Part shown: positions 26,596-35,296 of the stretch, piece by piece | Position numbering within the stretch: position 1 is the first letter of the stretch | How the letters are laid out: each line of letters begins with the position of its first letter | Source of the DNA: Nocardioides cavernae | Lineage (GTDB): Bacteria; Actinomycetota; Actinomycetes; Propionibacteriales; Nocardioidaceae | Assembly (NCBI RefSeq): GCF_013410035.1 | Contig: NZ_JACCBW010000002.1 | Location: 1,054,001 to 1,118,000 of the forward strand | Direction: 5' to 3' | DNA: 64,000 bases | Made by a program: the position numbers and the translations under genes | Notes under the pieces: generated by a model | Told to the model about the DNA's origin: nothing | The model's input: only the letters and a program-made list of their open reading frames with translations | The model's database searches: none

Positions 26596-26602
26596 CTGCC
26601 AC

Positions 26603-26920
26603 GTGCTGGCTGTGCAAGACGTGCGACTGGACCCCTCGACGCGACGGGTCTGGCGTGGCGACCGCGAGATCAGGCTGTCGCGCAAGGAGTTCCAGCTCCT
26701 GCACGCCCTCATGGCGCGTCCCGGCGACATCGTGACCCGCGGTGAGCTGATGGCGGACGTGTGGCAGACGTCGTTCTACACCAACTCCAAGACCATCGAC
26801 GTGCACCTGGGCTGGCTGCGCCGCAAGCTCGGGGACGACCCGCGCAACCCGACGCTGATCACGACGCACCGGGGGCGTGGCCTGCGGTTCGAGACCTCCG
26901 CCGACACCGTCGCCAGCTGA
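26603..26920 (+). CDS. Orphan OmpR/PhoB-type winged-helix protein
   Basis: A 105-residue protein that is only a DNA-binding domain of the OmpR/PhoB response-regulator class; no receiver domain is present upstream in any frame. The fold is complete: DVRLDPSTRRVWRGDREIRLSRKEFQLLHALM, the recognition region KTIDVHLGWLRRKLGDD, and the wing TTHRGRGLRFE. Proteins of this class without a receiver usually respond to something other than phosphorylation. The GTG at 26603 is chosen by its spacing to the TACGTT hexamer; GTG 26582 is an alternative. It lies between an adenylate cyclase and purK, with no kinase nearby. Targets are unknown. Confidence 0.82.
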   Translation: MLAVQDVRLDPSTRRVWRGDREIRLSRKEFQLLHALMARPGDIVTRGELMADVWQTSFYTNSKTIDVHLGWLRRKLGDDPRNPTLITTHRGRGLRFETSADTVAS

Positions 26921-26961
26921 CCCGCGCCGGGCCGGTCCACGGTCGCCCCGGCGCGGTCGCA

Positions 26962-26967
26962 TAGGCT
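26962..26967 (+). promoter_or_regulatory. Putative -10 of purKE (leaderless)
   Basis: TAGGCT ends 6 bases before the GTG start at 26974; no Shine-Dalgarno sequence is present. Confidence 0.5.
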
Positions 26968-26973
26968 CCGCAC

Positions 26974-28143
26974 GTGTCCTCGACCGGATCGCACCGTGCT
27001 CCCACGCTCGCCGTCATCGGGGGCGGTCAGCTCGCCCGGATGATGGCCCAGCCGGCCATCGCGCTCGGTCTCCCGCTGCGCCTGCTCGCCGAGGCCGAGG
27101 GCGTCTCCGCAGCCCAGGTCATCCCCGACCAGCTCGTCGGTGACCACACCGACCTCGACACCCTGCGCCGGGTCACCGAGAGCGCCAGCGTCGTCACCTT
27201 CGACCACGAGCACGTGCCGACCGCGCACCTCCACGCGCTGGCCGCCGACGGCCTCGCCGTGCGTCCGGGACCGGACGCCCTGGTCCACGCCCAGGACAAG
27301 GCGGTGATGCGCCGTCGTCTCGCCGAGCTCGACGTGCCGTGCCCCCGCAACGCGGTCGTCACCTCGCGCGCCGAGGTCGAGGACTTCGGCCTGCCGTGCG
27401 TCCTCAAGACGACCCGCGGGGGCTACGACGGCAAGGGCGTGTGGGTCGTGCGCGACCTCGACGAGGCGCAGGCCGCCTTCGACGCCGCAGCCGCGGCCGG
27501 GGTGGAGGTGCTGGCCGAGGAGCTGGTCGACTTCCGGCGCGAGCTCTCGGCCCTCGTCGCCCGCTCGCCCAGCGGCCAGGCCGCGGCGTACCCCGTCGTC
27601 GCGTCGACCCAGCTCGACGGCATCTGCCACGAGGTCGTGGCTCCGGCGCCGGACCTCTCGCCCGCACTGGCCGGTCAGGCGCAGGAGATCGCCCTGCGCA
27701 TCGCCGGTGCACTCGACGTCACGGGCATCCTCGCCGTCGAGCTCTTCGAGACGACCGACGGCCGGATCCTGGTCAACGAGCTGGCGATGCGTCCGCACAA
27801 CACCGGCCACTGGTCCCAGGACGGCGCCGTGACGTCCCAGTTCGAGAATCATCTCCGCGCCGTCATGGACCTCCCGCTGGGCTCGCCGGCCCCGCGTGCG
27901 CGCTGGACCGTGATGGTCAACATCCTCGGCGGACCCACCGACACCGGCCGCCTCTACGACGGGCTGCCGCACGCCATGGCCCGCGACCCGCGGCTGCGGG
28001 TGCACTTCTACGGCAAGGACCTGCGGCCCGGCCGCAAGGTCGGCCACGTCAACGCCTACGGCGACGACCTCGAGGACTGCCTTGAGCGCGCCCGGCACGC
28101 CGCCGCGTGGTTCCGCGGCGACCTGGGCAACGAGAGCGAGTGA
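26974..28143 (+). CDS. purK: 5-(carboxyamino)imidazole ribonucleotide synthase
   Basis: The ATPase subunit of the two-step AIR carboxylation in purine synthesis: AIR plus bicarbonate plus ATP gives N5-CAIR. It has 389 residues, an ATP-grasp protein of normal length. It opens with AVIGGGQLARMMAQPAIALGLPLRLL. The ATP-grasp core includes LKTTRGGYDGKGVWVV, and the later block VELFETTDGRILVNELAMRPHNTGHWSQDGAVTSQFENHLRA is diagnostic. Its partner PurE starts 3 bases after its stop, so the two form an operon, as in mycobacteria. Confidence 0.96.
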   Translation: MSSTGSHRAPTLAVIGGGQLARMMAQPAIALGLPLRLLAEAEGVSAAQVIPDQLVGDHTDLDTLRRVTESASVVTFDHEHVPTAHLHALAADGLAVRPGPDALVHAQDKAVMRRRLAELDVPCPRNAVVTSRAEVEDFGLPCVLKTTRGGYDGKGVWVVRDLDEAQAAFDAAAAAGVEVLAEELVDFRRELSALVARSPSGQAAAYPVVASTQLDGICHEVVAPAPDLSPALAGQAQEIALRIAGALDVTGILAVELFETTDGRILVNELAMRPHNTGHWSQDGAVTSQFENHLRAVMDLPLGSPAPRARWTVMVNILGGPTDTGRLYDGLPHAMARDPRLRVHFYGKDLRPGRKVGHVNAYGDDLEDCLERARHAAAWFRGDLGNESE

Positions 28144-28146
28144 GCG

Positions 28147-28677
28147 ATGGGTGAGGTGCAGCAGGTGAAGGTCGGCATCGTGATGGGCTCGGACTCCGAC
28201 TGGCCGGTCATGCAGGCCGCCGGCGAGGTCCTGACCGAGCTCGGCGTCGCATGGGAGGCCGACGTCGTCTCCGCCCACCGGATGCCGACCGAGATGGTCG
28301 CGTGGGGGCAGCAGGCCCACACCCGCGGGTTGTCCGTCGTCATCGCCGGCGCCGGCGGTGCCGCACACCTGCCGGGCATGCTCGCGAGCCTCACCCCGCT
28401 GCCGGTGATCGGCGTCCCCGTGCCGCTGAAGTACCTCGACGGCATGGACTCGCTGCTCTCCATCGTGCAGATGCCCGGCGGCATCCCGGTGGCGACCGTG
28501 GCGATCGGCAACGCGAAGAACGCCGGCATCCTCGCCGCGCGGATCCTCGGCACGAGCGACCCAGACCTCCAGCAGCGGCTCGTGGACTACCAGGCGACGC
28601 TGGCCGAGTCGGCCCACGCCAAGGGCGAGGCCGTCCGCCAGGCCGCCGCGGGCGGTCACCGCCGCGTCGGCTTCTGA
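28147..28677 (+). CDS. purE: N5-CAIR mutase
   Basis: Converts N5-CAIR to 4-carboxy-AIR in purine synthesis, following PurK. It has 176 residues, the class I PurE size. Motifs are [31 protein letters not shown] with the active-site serine and histidine, [13 protein letters not shown], and [23 protein letters not shown]. It starts with ATG immediately after purK. A 22-base gap separates its stop from the convergent azlD gene. Confidence 0.97.
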   Translation: MGEVQQVKVGIVMGSDSDWPVMQAAGEVLTELGVAWEADVVSAHRMPTEMVAWGQQAHTRGLSVVIAGAGGAAHLPGMLASLTPLPVIGVPVPLKYLDGMDSLLSIVQMPGGIPVATVAIGNAKNAGILAARILGTSDPDLQQRLVDYQATLAESAHAKGEAVRQAAAGGHRRVGF

Positions 28678-28699
28678 CCGGCTCGACTCAGGTCCGGGC

Positions 28700-29017
28700 T
28701 CAGATCGCCCGCAGTCCCGCGGTGACCAGCACGGCGACGGCGACGCACAGCACCAGCGAGCAGCGGCGCCAGAGCATCAGCGCGGCGACGGCGACGCCGA
28801 CGGTGTGAGCACCCACCGACCACGAGCGACCGGCGGCCAGCACGGAGGTCAGGACCAGCGCGCTCAGCAGGGTCGGCGCCATCAGCGCGGTCACGCGGGA
28901 GAACCACGGCGGCAGGTCCCGGCCGCCCAGGAGCACCGGCCCGAGCGCCTTGATCGCCACCGTCAGTGCGGCGAGGCCGAGGATGAGGACCCAGACCTCC
29001 GCGTAGGAGAGCGTCAC
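28700..29017 (-). CDS. azlD: AzlD-family small subunit of amino-acid exporter
   Basis: A 105-residue membrane protein with about four helices, of the AzlD family. AzlC and AzlD together export branched-chain amino acids and their analogues. LGLAALTVAIKALGPVLLGGRDLPPWF and the alanine/leucine-rich C-terminal half fit the family. Its GTG start overlaps the azlC stop (GTGA), the normal arrangement for this pair. Confidence 0.88.
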   Translation of the reverse strand: MTLSYAEVWVLILGLAALTVAIKALGPVLLGGRDLPPWFSRVTALMAPTLLSALVLTSVLAAGRSWSVGAHTVGVAVAALMLWRRCSLVLCVAVAVLVTAGLRAI

Positions 29018-29697
29018 CGGGACCGCCGCACCAGGCCGACGAGCGCCACGACGCTCGCCGCCAGGACCGGGACGCCGGGAGGGGTGATCGGCACGAGGGC
29101 GAGCGCGAGGAGGCCGCCGCCGAGGGCCGCCCATCGCGACCCCGCGTCGCGCAGCTCGGAGAAGAGGAGCGAGAGGAAGAAGACGGGGTAGATCGCGTCG
29201 AGGCCGAGTCGGTGCGTGTCGCCGAGGACGTCGCCGAACACCGCCCCGACGACCGACCCGAGCGTCCAGGTGACGTACTGCGGGAGCGTCGTGCCGAACA
29301 GCAGCCAGCGGTCGAACGTGCCGTCGCCCCGGTTGGCCAGCGCCCACGAGGAGTCGACGACGGTCTGTCCCTGGAGCGCCCGCTTCATCCGGCCGCCCGG
29401 CAGCGACGGTGCCAGCGCGATCCCCATGGCCAGGAACCGGGCGTTCATCAGGCTCCCGGCGGTCAACGCTGCGGGGATGCCGCCCCCGGCCGTGAGCACG
29501 GACAGCGCGGCGAACTGGGCGGAGCCGGCGAAGACGATCATCGCGGTGACGCTGGCCTGGGCGACGCTGAACCCCGCCTGCCGGGCCAGCACGCCGAACG
29601 ACGCGCTCAGGAAGAAGCCGACCACGGCGAAGGGGACGCCCATCCGCACGCCACGACGGAACGCGTCGCGGGCACCCTCACCGCTCGCCGCTGCCAC
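29014..29697 (-). CDS. azlC: AzlC-family branched-chain amino acid exporter
   Basis: The 227-residue large subunit of the AzlCD exporter. The N-terminal ARDAFRRGVRMGVPFAVVGFFLSASFGVLARQAG and FAGSAQFAALSVLTAGGG segments are characteristic. Six to eight helices are visible. It starts at GTG 29697, 9 bases after the arfB stop, and overlaps azlD at its end, so arfB, azlC and azlD are likely one operon. Confidence 0.9.
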   Translation of the reverse strand: MAAASGEGARDAFRRGVRMGVPFAVVGFFLSASFGVLARQAGFSVAQASVTAMIVFAGSAQFAALSVLTAGGGIPAALTAGSLMNARFLAMGIALAPSLPGGRMKRALQGQTVVDSSWALANRGDGTFDRWLLFGTTLPQYVTWTLGSVVGAVFGDVLGDTHRLGLDAIYPVFFLSLLFSELRDAGSRWAALGGGLLALALVPITPPGVPVLAASVVALVGLVRRSR

Positions 29698-29706
29698 CGG
29701 CGCAGG

Positions 29707-30135
29707 CTACTCGGTGACCCGCCCCCGCAGCGCCTTGGTCTGGCCGCGGGCCTTCTTCGTCCGCAGCCGTCGCTCCTTCGATCCGCGGGTCGGCTTCGTC
29801 GCGCGGCGCGGCGGAGGGGGTGGGGCGAGCGCCTCGCGCAGCAGGTCGGCGAGCCGTTCGCGTGCCGCGACCCGGTTGCGGTGCTGGGACCGGTGCTCGG
29901 ACGCGGCGATCGTCACCTTCCCGGCCGGCCAGCGCCGCAACGCGCGTGCCCGCTGCCCGGCGTTGAGGACCTCGGAGGTGCGCAGGTCGTACTCCAGCTC
30001 GACGCGCGAGTCGGTCGTGTTGACCGACTGGCCGCCCGGCCCGGGGGACCGTGAGAACCGCTCGACGAGCTCGCCGGACGGCACGACCAGCCCGTCCGGG
30101 AGCCCCGGTCCGGCGGCTACGTGGAGGTCGCGCAT
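29707..30135 (-). CDS. arfB: Alternative ribosome-rescue factor ArfB (peptidyl-tRNA hydrolase)
   Basis: A 142-residue protein that releases stalled ribosomes by hydrolysing peptidyl-tRNA. The catalytic loop RSPGPGGQSVNTTDSRVEL near 28-46 holds the GGQ motif shared with release factors. The basic C-terminal tail (RRATKPTRGSKERRLRTKKARGQTK in pieces) is the part known to enter the mRNA channel of ribosomes lacking mRNA. The start at 30135 has no ribosome site; minus-strand GACAAT ends 6 bases upstream. It is divergent from the oxidoreductase gene at 30168, whose -10 lies in the same 32-base gap. Confidence 0.93.
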   Translation of the reverse strand: MRDLHVAAGPGLPDGLVVPSGELVERFSRSPGPGGQSVNTTDSRVELEYDLRTSEVLNAGQRARALRRWPAGKVTIAASEHRSQHRNRVAARERLADLLREALAPPPPPRRATKPTRGSKERRLRTKKARGQTKALRGRVTE

Positions 30136-30154
30136 GCCCCCATTGTCGGACGGC

Positions 30155-30160
30155 TAGGGT
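30155..30160 (+). promoter_or_regulatory. Putative -10 of oxidoreductase gene (leaderless)
   Basis: TAGGGT ends 7 bases before the ATG at 30168. It shares a 32-base divergent gap with the arfB promoter. Confidence 0.45.
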
Positions 30161-30167
30161 CGGGCGC

Positions 30168-31151
30168 ATGACGACGCGCTGGGGGATCGCCGCCACGGGT
30201 GGCATGGCGGCCACCTTCGCCTCGGACCTGGCGCTGGTGCCGGACGCCGAGCTGGCGTTCGTCAGCAGCCGTACGCCCGGCTCGGCCGCCGACTTCGCCG
30301 CGCGCTTCGGGGCCGCGGGCTCGGGCACGCACCGCGACCTCCTCGGCGCAGGCGTCGACGTCGTCTACATCGCCACCCCGCACCCGCAGCACCACGCGCT
30401 GGCGCTCGCCGCGATCGAGGCCGGGATCCCGGTGCTGGTCGAGAAGTCGTTCACCGCCACGCTCGCCGGGGCGGAGGAGGTCGTCGCCGCGGCCCGTGCC
30501 GCCGGCGTCTTCTGCATGGAGGCGATGTGGACCCGGTTCCTGCCGGCACTCGCGCACCTCCGCGAGGTGGTCGCTGCGGGAGACATCGGTGAGCCGGTCG
30601 TCGTGCAGGCCGACTTCTCGTCCTTCCGCCCCTACGACCCCGCCAGCCGGCTCTTCGACCTGTCGCTCGGCGGGGGAGCGGTCCTCGACCTGGGCGTCTA
30701 CACGGTCTCGCTGGCCCAGCACGTCCTCGGCCGGCCGGACACGGTCACCACGACGGGCACGACCTTCCCCAACGGATCCGACGCCTCCGCCGCGATCCAC
30801 CTCTCGTACGCCGACGGGCGCGCCGCGTCCCTCGTCTGCTCGCTGGCCAGCTCCTCGCCCGGCCGTGCGGTCGTGCTGGGGACGGGCGGCTCGATCGAGC
30901 TGGTGGCGCCGTTCTTCTCCACGACCGGGCTGGTGGTGCACCGCAACGGCGGGGAGCCGGAGCGGCTGGACCTCCCGCCCACCGGACGCGGCTACACGCA
31001 CCAGGTCGAGGAGGTCCAGCGCTGCCTGGCGGCCGGTCTCACCGAGAGCCCGGTGATGCCGTGGTCGGACACGCTCGACGTGATGTGGGTGCTGGAGGAG
31101 TGCCTCACCCAGCTGGGCGTGAGCGTCGCCGAGGGACAGGTCGAGGTCTAG
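30168..31151 (+). CDS. Gfo/Idh/MocA-family oxidoreductase
   Basis: A 327-residue NAD(P)-dependent dehydrogenase of the glucose-fructose oxidoreductase/inositol dehydrogenase family. The Rossmann start is WGIAATGGMAATFASDLALVPD. The EKP motif of the family appears as VEKSFTATLAGAEE, with serine in place of proline. GGGAVLDLGVYTVSLAQHVLG near the middle is also typical. The substrate, likely a sugar, cyclitol or trans-dihydrodiol, cannot be read from sequence. It is a single gene, and its stop codon overlaps that of the convergent CoA-binding gene in the palindrome CTAG. Confidence 0.88.
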   Translation: MTTRWGIAATGGMAATFASDLALVPDAELAFVSSRTPGSAADFAARFGAAGSGTHRDLLGAGVDVVYIATPHPQHHALALAAIEAGIPVLVEKSFTATLAGAEEVVAAARAAGVFCMEAMWTRFLPALAHLREVVAAGDIGEPVVVQADFSSFRPYDPASRLFDLSLGGGAVLDLGVYTVSLAQHVLGRPDTVTTTGTTFPNGSDASAAIHLSYADGRAASLVCSLASSSPGRAVVLGTGGSIELVAPFFSTTGLVVHRNGGEPERLDLPPTGRGYTHQVEEVQRCLAAGLTESPVMPWSDTLDVMWVLEECLTQLGVSVAEGQVEV

Positions 31152-31564
31152 CGACCGCGCGTGCGCCACTCGATCGCGGGGCAGGTGTCCATCACCATCG
31201 GCACGCCCGCCGCGGTCGTCCGCTCGAAGGCCTCGGGGTCGACGACGCCGAGCTGGAACCAGACGCCGCGCGCGCCGACCTCGACGGCCTGGTCGGCGAA
31301 CTCGCCCGCTTCCGACGAGCGCCGGAAGACGTCGACCACGTCGATCGGGAACGGCACCTCGGCCAGCGACGCATAGCCCTGCTCGCCGTGGACCGTCGGG
31401 GCGCTCGGGTGGATGGGGACGATCCGCTTGCCGCGCTCCTGCAGCAGCCTCGCGATCGACCAGGCGGTGCGCTCGGGGTTGTTTGAGAGGCCGACGACGG
31501 CCCAGGTCTGCGCCTCGTCGAGCATCCACTCCACCGCCGCGGGGTCCTGCCATGACGTGGTCAT
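31148..31564 (-). CDS. CoA-binding domain protein (YccU-like)
   Basis: A 138-residue single-domain protein with the CoA-binding Rossmann-like fold ([48 protein letters not shown] in pieces), ending in the conserved MDTCPAIEW block. Proteins of this family (YccU in E. coli) bind CoA or related nucleotides; their role is unknown. The start at 31564 has no ribosome site, but minus-strand TACGGT ends 6 bases upstream. It is divergent from the fadE25-like gene. Confidence 0.87.
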   Translation of the reverse strand: MTTSWQDPAAVEWMLDEAQTWAVVGLSNNPERTAWSIARLLQERGKRIVPIHPSAPTVHGEQGYASLAEVPFPIDVVDVFRRSSEAGEFADQAVEVGARGVWFQLGVVDPEAFERTTAAGVPMVMDTCPAIEWRTRGR

Positions 31565-31570
31565 GACCAC

Positions 31571-31611
31571 ACCGTAGACCGCTGCCCCAGAATGCATGGA
31601 CGTCCTACAAT
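31571..31611. promoter_or_regulatory. Back-to-back leaderless promoters
   Basis: The 54-base gap between the CoA-binding gene and the acyl-CoA dehydrogenase holds a minus-strand TACGGT at 31571-31576 and a plus-strand TACAAT at 31606-31611. They end 6 and 7 bases from their start codons. TACAAT is one base from the -10 consensus, so the dehydrogenase promoter may be strong. Confidence 0.55.
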
Positions 31612-31618
31612 TCAGGTC

Positions 31619-32791
31619 ATGAGCGAGTTCCCCCTCTACGCCCTCTCCGAGGAGCACCAGGCCATCCGCGAGGCCGTCCGAGCCGTGTGCGACGCCAAGA
31701 TCGCCCCCCACGCCGCCGCCGTCGACGAGGAGGCCCGCTACCCGCACGAGGCCGCCGAGGCGCTGCTGGCCTCGGACTTCCACGCCCCGCACGTGCCCGA
31801 GGCGTACGGCGGGGCCGGGGCCGACGCGCTCGCGACCGTGCTGGTCATCGAGGAGGTGGCGCGTGCGTGCGTGTCGTCGTCGCTGATCCCGGCCGTCAAC
31901 AAGCTCGGCTCGCTGCCCGTGCAGATCGCGGGCTCGGAGGAGCTCAAGCAGACCTACCTCGGGGCGCTCGCGCGCGGCGAGGGCGGCTTCTCCTACTGCC
32001 TGTCCGAGCCCGACGCGGGCTCGGACGCCGGCGGCATGAAGACCCGCGCCGTGCGTGACGGCGACGAGTGGGTGATCGACGGCGTCAAGCGGTGGATCAC
32101 CAATGCGGGCGAGTCCGAGTTCTACACCGTCATGGCGGTCACCGACCCGGAGAAGAAGACCCGCGGTGGCATCTCCGCCTTCGTGGTGGAGAAGTCCGAC
32201 GAGGGCGTGTCCTTCGGCGCTCCCGAGAAGAAGCTCGGCATCAAGGGCAGCCCGACGCGCGAGGTCTACTTCGACAAGGTCCGGATCCCGGCCGACCGGA
32301 TGATCGGCAAGGAGGGCACCGGCTTCACGACCGCGATGAAGACCCTCGACCACACCCGCGTCACGATCGCCGCGCAGGCGGTCGGTGTCGCGCAGGGAGC
32401 GCTCGACTACGCGCTCGGCTACGCCAAGGAGCGTCAGCAGTTCGGCAGGTCGATCGCCGACTTCCAGGGCCTGCAGTTCATGCTCGCCGACATGGGCATG
32501 AAGGTGGAGGCGGCGCGGCAGATGACGTACGCCGCCGCCGGCCGCTCCGAGCGCGGCGACGACGACCTCACCTTCTTCGGCGCGGCGGCGAAGTGCTTCG
32601 CCTCCGACGTCGCCATGGAGGTCACCGTCGACGCGGTCCAGGTCCTCGGCGGCTACGGCTACACCCGTGACTACCCGGTCGAGCGGATGATGCGCGACGC
32701 CAAGATCACCCAGATCTACGAGGGCACCAACCAGGTCCAGCGGATCGTGATGGCTCGCCAGCTGCTCGCCGGCGTGCAGTCCGAGCTCTGA
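31619..32791 (+). CDS. fadE25: Acyl-CoA dehydrogenase (FadE25-like)
   Basis: A 390-residue acyl-CoA dehydrogenase with the full set of motifs: [19 protein letters not shown] near 128-146, [35 protein letters not shown], and the C-terminal [37 protein letters not shown] in which the glutamate of YEGT is the expected catalytic base. Its place a few genes from purE and accD matches Rv3274c (fadE25). The ATG at 31619 lacks a ribosome site and is preceded by TACAAT. The next gene starts 5 bases after its stop, so both are in one transcript. Confidence 0.93.
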   Translation: MSEFPLYALSEEHQAIREAVRAVCDAKIAPHAAAVDEEARYPHEAAEALLASDFHAPHVPEAYGGAGADALATVLVIEEVARACVSSSLIPAVNKLGSLPVQIAGSEELKQTYLGALARGEGGFSYCLSEPDAGSDAGGMKTRAVRDGDEWVIDGVKRWITNAGESEFYTVMAVTDPEKKTRGGISAFVVEKSDEGVSFGAPEKKLGIKGSPTREVYFDKVRIPADRMIGKEGTGFTTAMKTLDHTRVTIAAQAVGVAQGALDYALGYAKERQQFGRSIADFQGLQFMLADMGMKVEAARQMTYAAAGRSERGDDDLTFFGAAAKCFASDVAMEVTVDAVQVLGGYGYTRDYPVERMMRDAKITQIYEGTNQVQRIVMARQLLAGVQSEL

Positions 32792-32796
32792 GCGGG

Positions 32797-33633
32797 GTGA
32801 GGGGCGACCTCGCGCCCGGCGAGCTCGCGGACGTCCGCCTCGTGGTGTCCGACCTCGACGGCACGCTGCTCGCGCCCGACCGTACGCTCCCGGCGGGCAC
32901 CGGCGACCTCGTCACCGAGCTCGTCGCCGCCGGCGTCACGTTCGTCCCGGCGAGCGGGCGGGCGTACCGCTCGCAGGCGGAGCTCTTCGACGGCGTGCGC
33001 GACATCGACACCTTCATCGCCGACAACGGTGCGGTCCTCGTGGAGCAGGGGGCAGCCCGGGCGACGGGCACCCTGGACCCCGGCCTCGTGCGCGAGCTGC
33101 TCGCCGCTGTCCGGCAGCACGTCGCGGCCGGCGAGCGCCGGTCGACCGCAGTGGTCTGCGGGATCGACGACGCGTGGGCCGAGGTCGACGGCGAGCTGTG
33201 GGACGAGGCGCTCAACTACCACCCCCGGCTCACCCGGGTCGACCGCCTCGAGGACGTCACCGACACCGTGATCAAGGTGGCGATCGTCGACCTCGAGAGC
33301 ACCGAGAGCGTGGACCGTGAGGTGCTGCGGGCGTTCGCGTCCCGCGCCCAGGTCACCCGCTCGGGCACCCAATGGGCGGACGTCACCTCTCTCGGCGTGA
33401 CCAAGGGCCAGGCGCTGCGGGACCTGCAGGCCAGGCTCGGCGTCACCCCGGACCAGACGGCGGTCTTCGGCGACCACCTCAACGACCTCGAGATGTTCGC
33501 CGAGGCGACGCACACCTTCGCCGTCGCGCACGCCCAGCCGGAGATCCTGGCCGCCGCCCGCCACCACCTCCCCGACGTGGGCGAGCCCGTGCAGGGTGCG
33601 ATCCGCCGGCTCCTGGACGACGTCCGGGGCTGA
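32797..33633 (+). CDS. Cof-type HAD hydrolase
   Basis: A 278-residue phosphatase of the HAD superfamily, Cof subfamily with a C2 cap. Motif I is VVSDLDGTLL with nucleophile Asp19 and acid Asp21. Motif II is PASGRAY. Motif IV is FGDHLNDLEMF, preceded by the lysine in VTKGQAL. Such enzymes dephosphorylate sugar phosphates, flavin intermediates or pyridoxal phosphate; the substrate here is not known. It starts with GTG at 32797, 5 bases after the acyl-CoA dehydrogenase stop. Confidence 0.87.
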   Translation: MRGDLAPGELADVRLVVSDLDGTLLAPDRTLPAGTGDLVTELVAAGVTFVPASGRAYRSQAELFDGVRDIDTFIADNGAVLVEQGAARATGTLDPGLVRELLAAVRQHVAAGERRSTAVVCGIDDAWAEVDGELWDEALNYHPRLTRVDRLEDVTDTVIKVAIVDLESTESVDREVLRAFASRAQVTRSGTQWADVTSLGVTKGQALRDLQARLGVTPDQTAVFGDHLNDLEMFAEATHTFAVAHAQPEILAAARHHLPDVGEPVQGAIRRLLDDVRG

Positions 33634-33650
33634 CGCGCGCAGGGGACGGA

Positions 33651-33656
33651 TAGCCT
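33651..33656 (+). promoter_or_regulatory. Putative -10 of dienelactone hydrolase gene (leaderless)
   Basis: TAGCCT ends 6 bases before the GTG at 33663, in the short gap after the HAD gene. Confidence 0.45.
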
Positions 33657-33662
33657 CGGGGC

Positions 33663-34412
33663 GTGCCCACCATCACCCTGGCCATGCCCGACGGCGAGGC
33701 GGAAGCCCACCTCGCCACCGCCCCGGGCGGGGAGCCCGCACCGGGGGTCCTCCTCGTCATCGACGCGATCGGCCTGCGGCCCCGCATCGAGGAGATGGCC
33801 GACCGGATCGCGTCGTGGGGCTACACCGTGCTGGCGCCCAACGTCTTCTACCGCGACGGGCGGGCCGCCGACCTCGCCCCGCAGGAGGACCTGACGAAGC
33901 CGGGCGCGCGCGACGCGTTCATGCCCGGGGCGATGCAGCGCGTCCGCGGGCTGACGACCGACCTGCTGGAGCGGGACCTCCCGGCGTACCTCGCCGCCCT
34001 GCGGTCCCAGCCCGGTGTCGCGGGCGAGGACGTCGGCGTCACCGGCTACTGCATGGGCGCGCGGATCGCGGTCCGGGCTGCCGGGCTGGACCCCGCGGTG
34101 GTGGCCTTGGGCGGCTGGCACGGCGGCGGGCTCGTCACGGACGACGCGGACAGCCCGCACCTGTCCCTGGCCACGGCACGCGCGGCGTTCGCCTTCGGCC
34201 ACGCGTCCGACGACGGCTCGATGCCGCCCGAGGCGGTGGCCGCGCTCGGCGAGGCGCTCGACGCCGCGGGGCTGCAGGCCGTCAACGAGGTCTTCCCCGG
34301 CCCGCACGGCTACTCCATGTCGGACACGTCGATGTACGACGAGGAGTCCGCCGAGCGGCACTTCGCGAGCCTCCGGTCCCTGCTCGACTCGACGCTGCGC
34401 CCCGGCGGATGA
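33663..34412 (+). CDS. Dienelactone hydrolase family protein
   Basis: A 249-residue alpha/beta hydrolase of the dienelactone hydrolase class. The nucleophile elbow is GYCMGAR with Cys130 instead of serine, as in true dienelactone hydrolases. The acid is likely Asp183 or Asp184 in GHASDDGSM and the base His215 in PGPHGYSM. PGVLLVIDAIGLRPRIEEMADRIASWGYTVLAPNVFYRDG opens the fold. The physiological ester is unknown. It starts with a leaderless-type GTG and overlaps the next gene by ATGA. Confidence 0.87.
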   Translation: MPTITLAMPDGEAEAHLATAPGGEPAPGVLLVIDAIGLRPRIEEMADRIASWGYTVLAPNVFYRDGRAADLAPQEDLTKPGARDAFMPGAMQRVRGLTTDLLERDLPAYLAALRSQPGVAGEDVGVTGYCMGARIAVRAAGLDPAVVALGGWHGGGLVTDDADSPHLSLATARAAFAFGHASDDGSMPPEAVAALGEALDAAGLQAVNEVFPGPHGYSMSDTSMYDEESAERHFASLRSLLDSTLRPGG

Positions 34413-35296
34413 GCATCCCGGTGACCCCCGCCCGGGCGCACGCCCTCCGGCTCGCCCTCGGCACCCTCGCGCTGTCCGGCGTGCTGGCCGGCTGCAGCGG
34501 CTCGGGAGGCTCCGGTGACGACGGGCAGGTCGAGGCCGGACACACCCACGCGCCCGGCCAGGGCCACACCTCGCTGGCCGTCGGCGACGGCACCCGCGTG
34601 AGCGAGGTGGGCTACTCGCTGGCGGCCGTGAAGGTGCGCGAGCGCGCCGACGGCATCGGCGAGCTGAGCTTCCGCATCGACGACTACGAGGGCAACCCGG
34701 TCACCGACTACGTGGAGGAGCTCACCAAGGAGCTGCACCTCTACCTCGTCAACGACGAGCTGACCGTCTTCCGGCACCTCCACCCGACCCGCGACGAGGA
34801 CGGCACGTGGACCGCGCCGTTCGACGTCCCGGACGCCGGTGGCTACCGCGTCGTCACCGAGTTCGTCGCGGTCGACGAGGGCGGCAACGGCGACCACGTC
34901 GTGCTCGGCCGCCCGCTCGCCCTGCCGCCGGGGGACCCGGGCGACACCGCGGCGGAGGACACCGTGGTGGGGGTGACCGTCTCCGAGGCCCCGACCACCG
35001 GACCCAACGGCGAGCTCCGGCTGGTCGTGCGCGACGCGGCCGGGCGTCCGGTCGAGCTGGGCACCTACCTCGGCGCCTACAGCCACGTGACCGGCTTCGA
35101 GGAGGAGACCGGCGCGATGGTGCACCTGCACCCGCTGGACGCGCCCGACGTCACCGAGGACGGCTCGGAGCTGACGTTCCACGCCGAGATCGAGCAGGCG
35201 GGCGACTACCGGCTGTTCGTGCAGGTCCGCGTCGACGGCTTCCTGCACACGGTGCCCGTCGAGCTCACGGTCGACGACGCCTCCGGCTCAGCGTGA
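34409..35296 (+). CDS. Histidine-rich secreted lipoprotein of unknown function
   Basis: A 295-residue lipoprotein: signal peptide ending LSGVLAGC, lipidated at about Cys31. The mature part starts with a histidine-rich stretch (GHTHAPGQGHTS) and continues with beta-rich regions. Histidine pairs recur in FRHLHPTRDED and MVHLHPLDAPD, which look like metal sites. The protein overlaps the dienelactone hydrolase gene by ATGA. Its 3' end overlaps that of the convergent CopC-CopD gene by 9 bases, so a copper-related role is likely. I do not recognise the family. Confidence 0.7.
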   Translation: MSIPVTPARAHALRLALGTLALSGVLAGCSGSGGSGDDGQVEAGHTHAPGQGHTSLAVGDGTRVSEVGYSLAAVKVRERADGIGELSFRIDDYEGNPVTDYVEELTKELHLYLVNDELTVFRHLHPTRDEDGTWTAPFDVPDAGGYRVVTEFVAVDEGGNGDHVVLGRPLALPPGDPGDTAAEDTVVGVTVSEAPTTGPNGELRLVVRDAAGRPVELGTYLGAYSHVTGFEEETGAMVHLHPLDAPDVTEDGSELTFHAEIEQAGDYRLFVQVRVDGFLHTVPVELTVDDASGSA

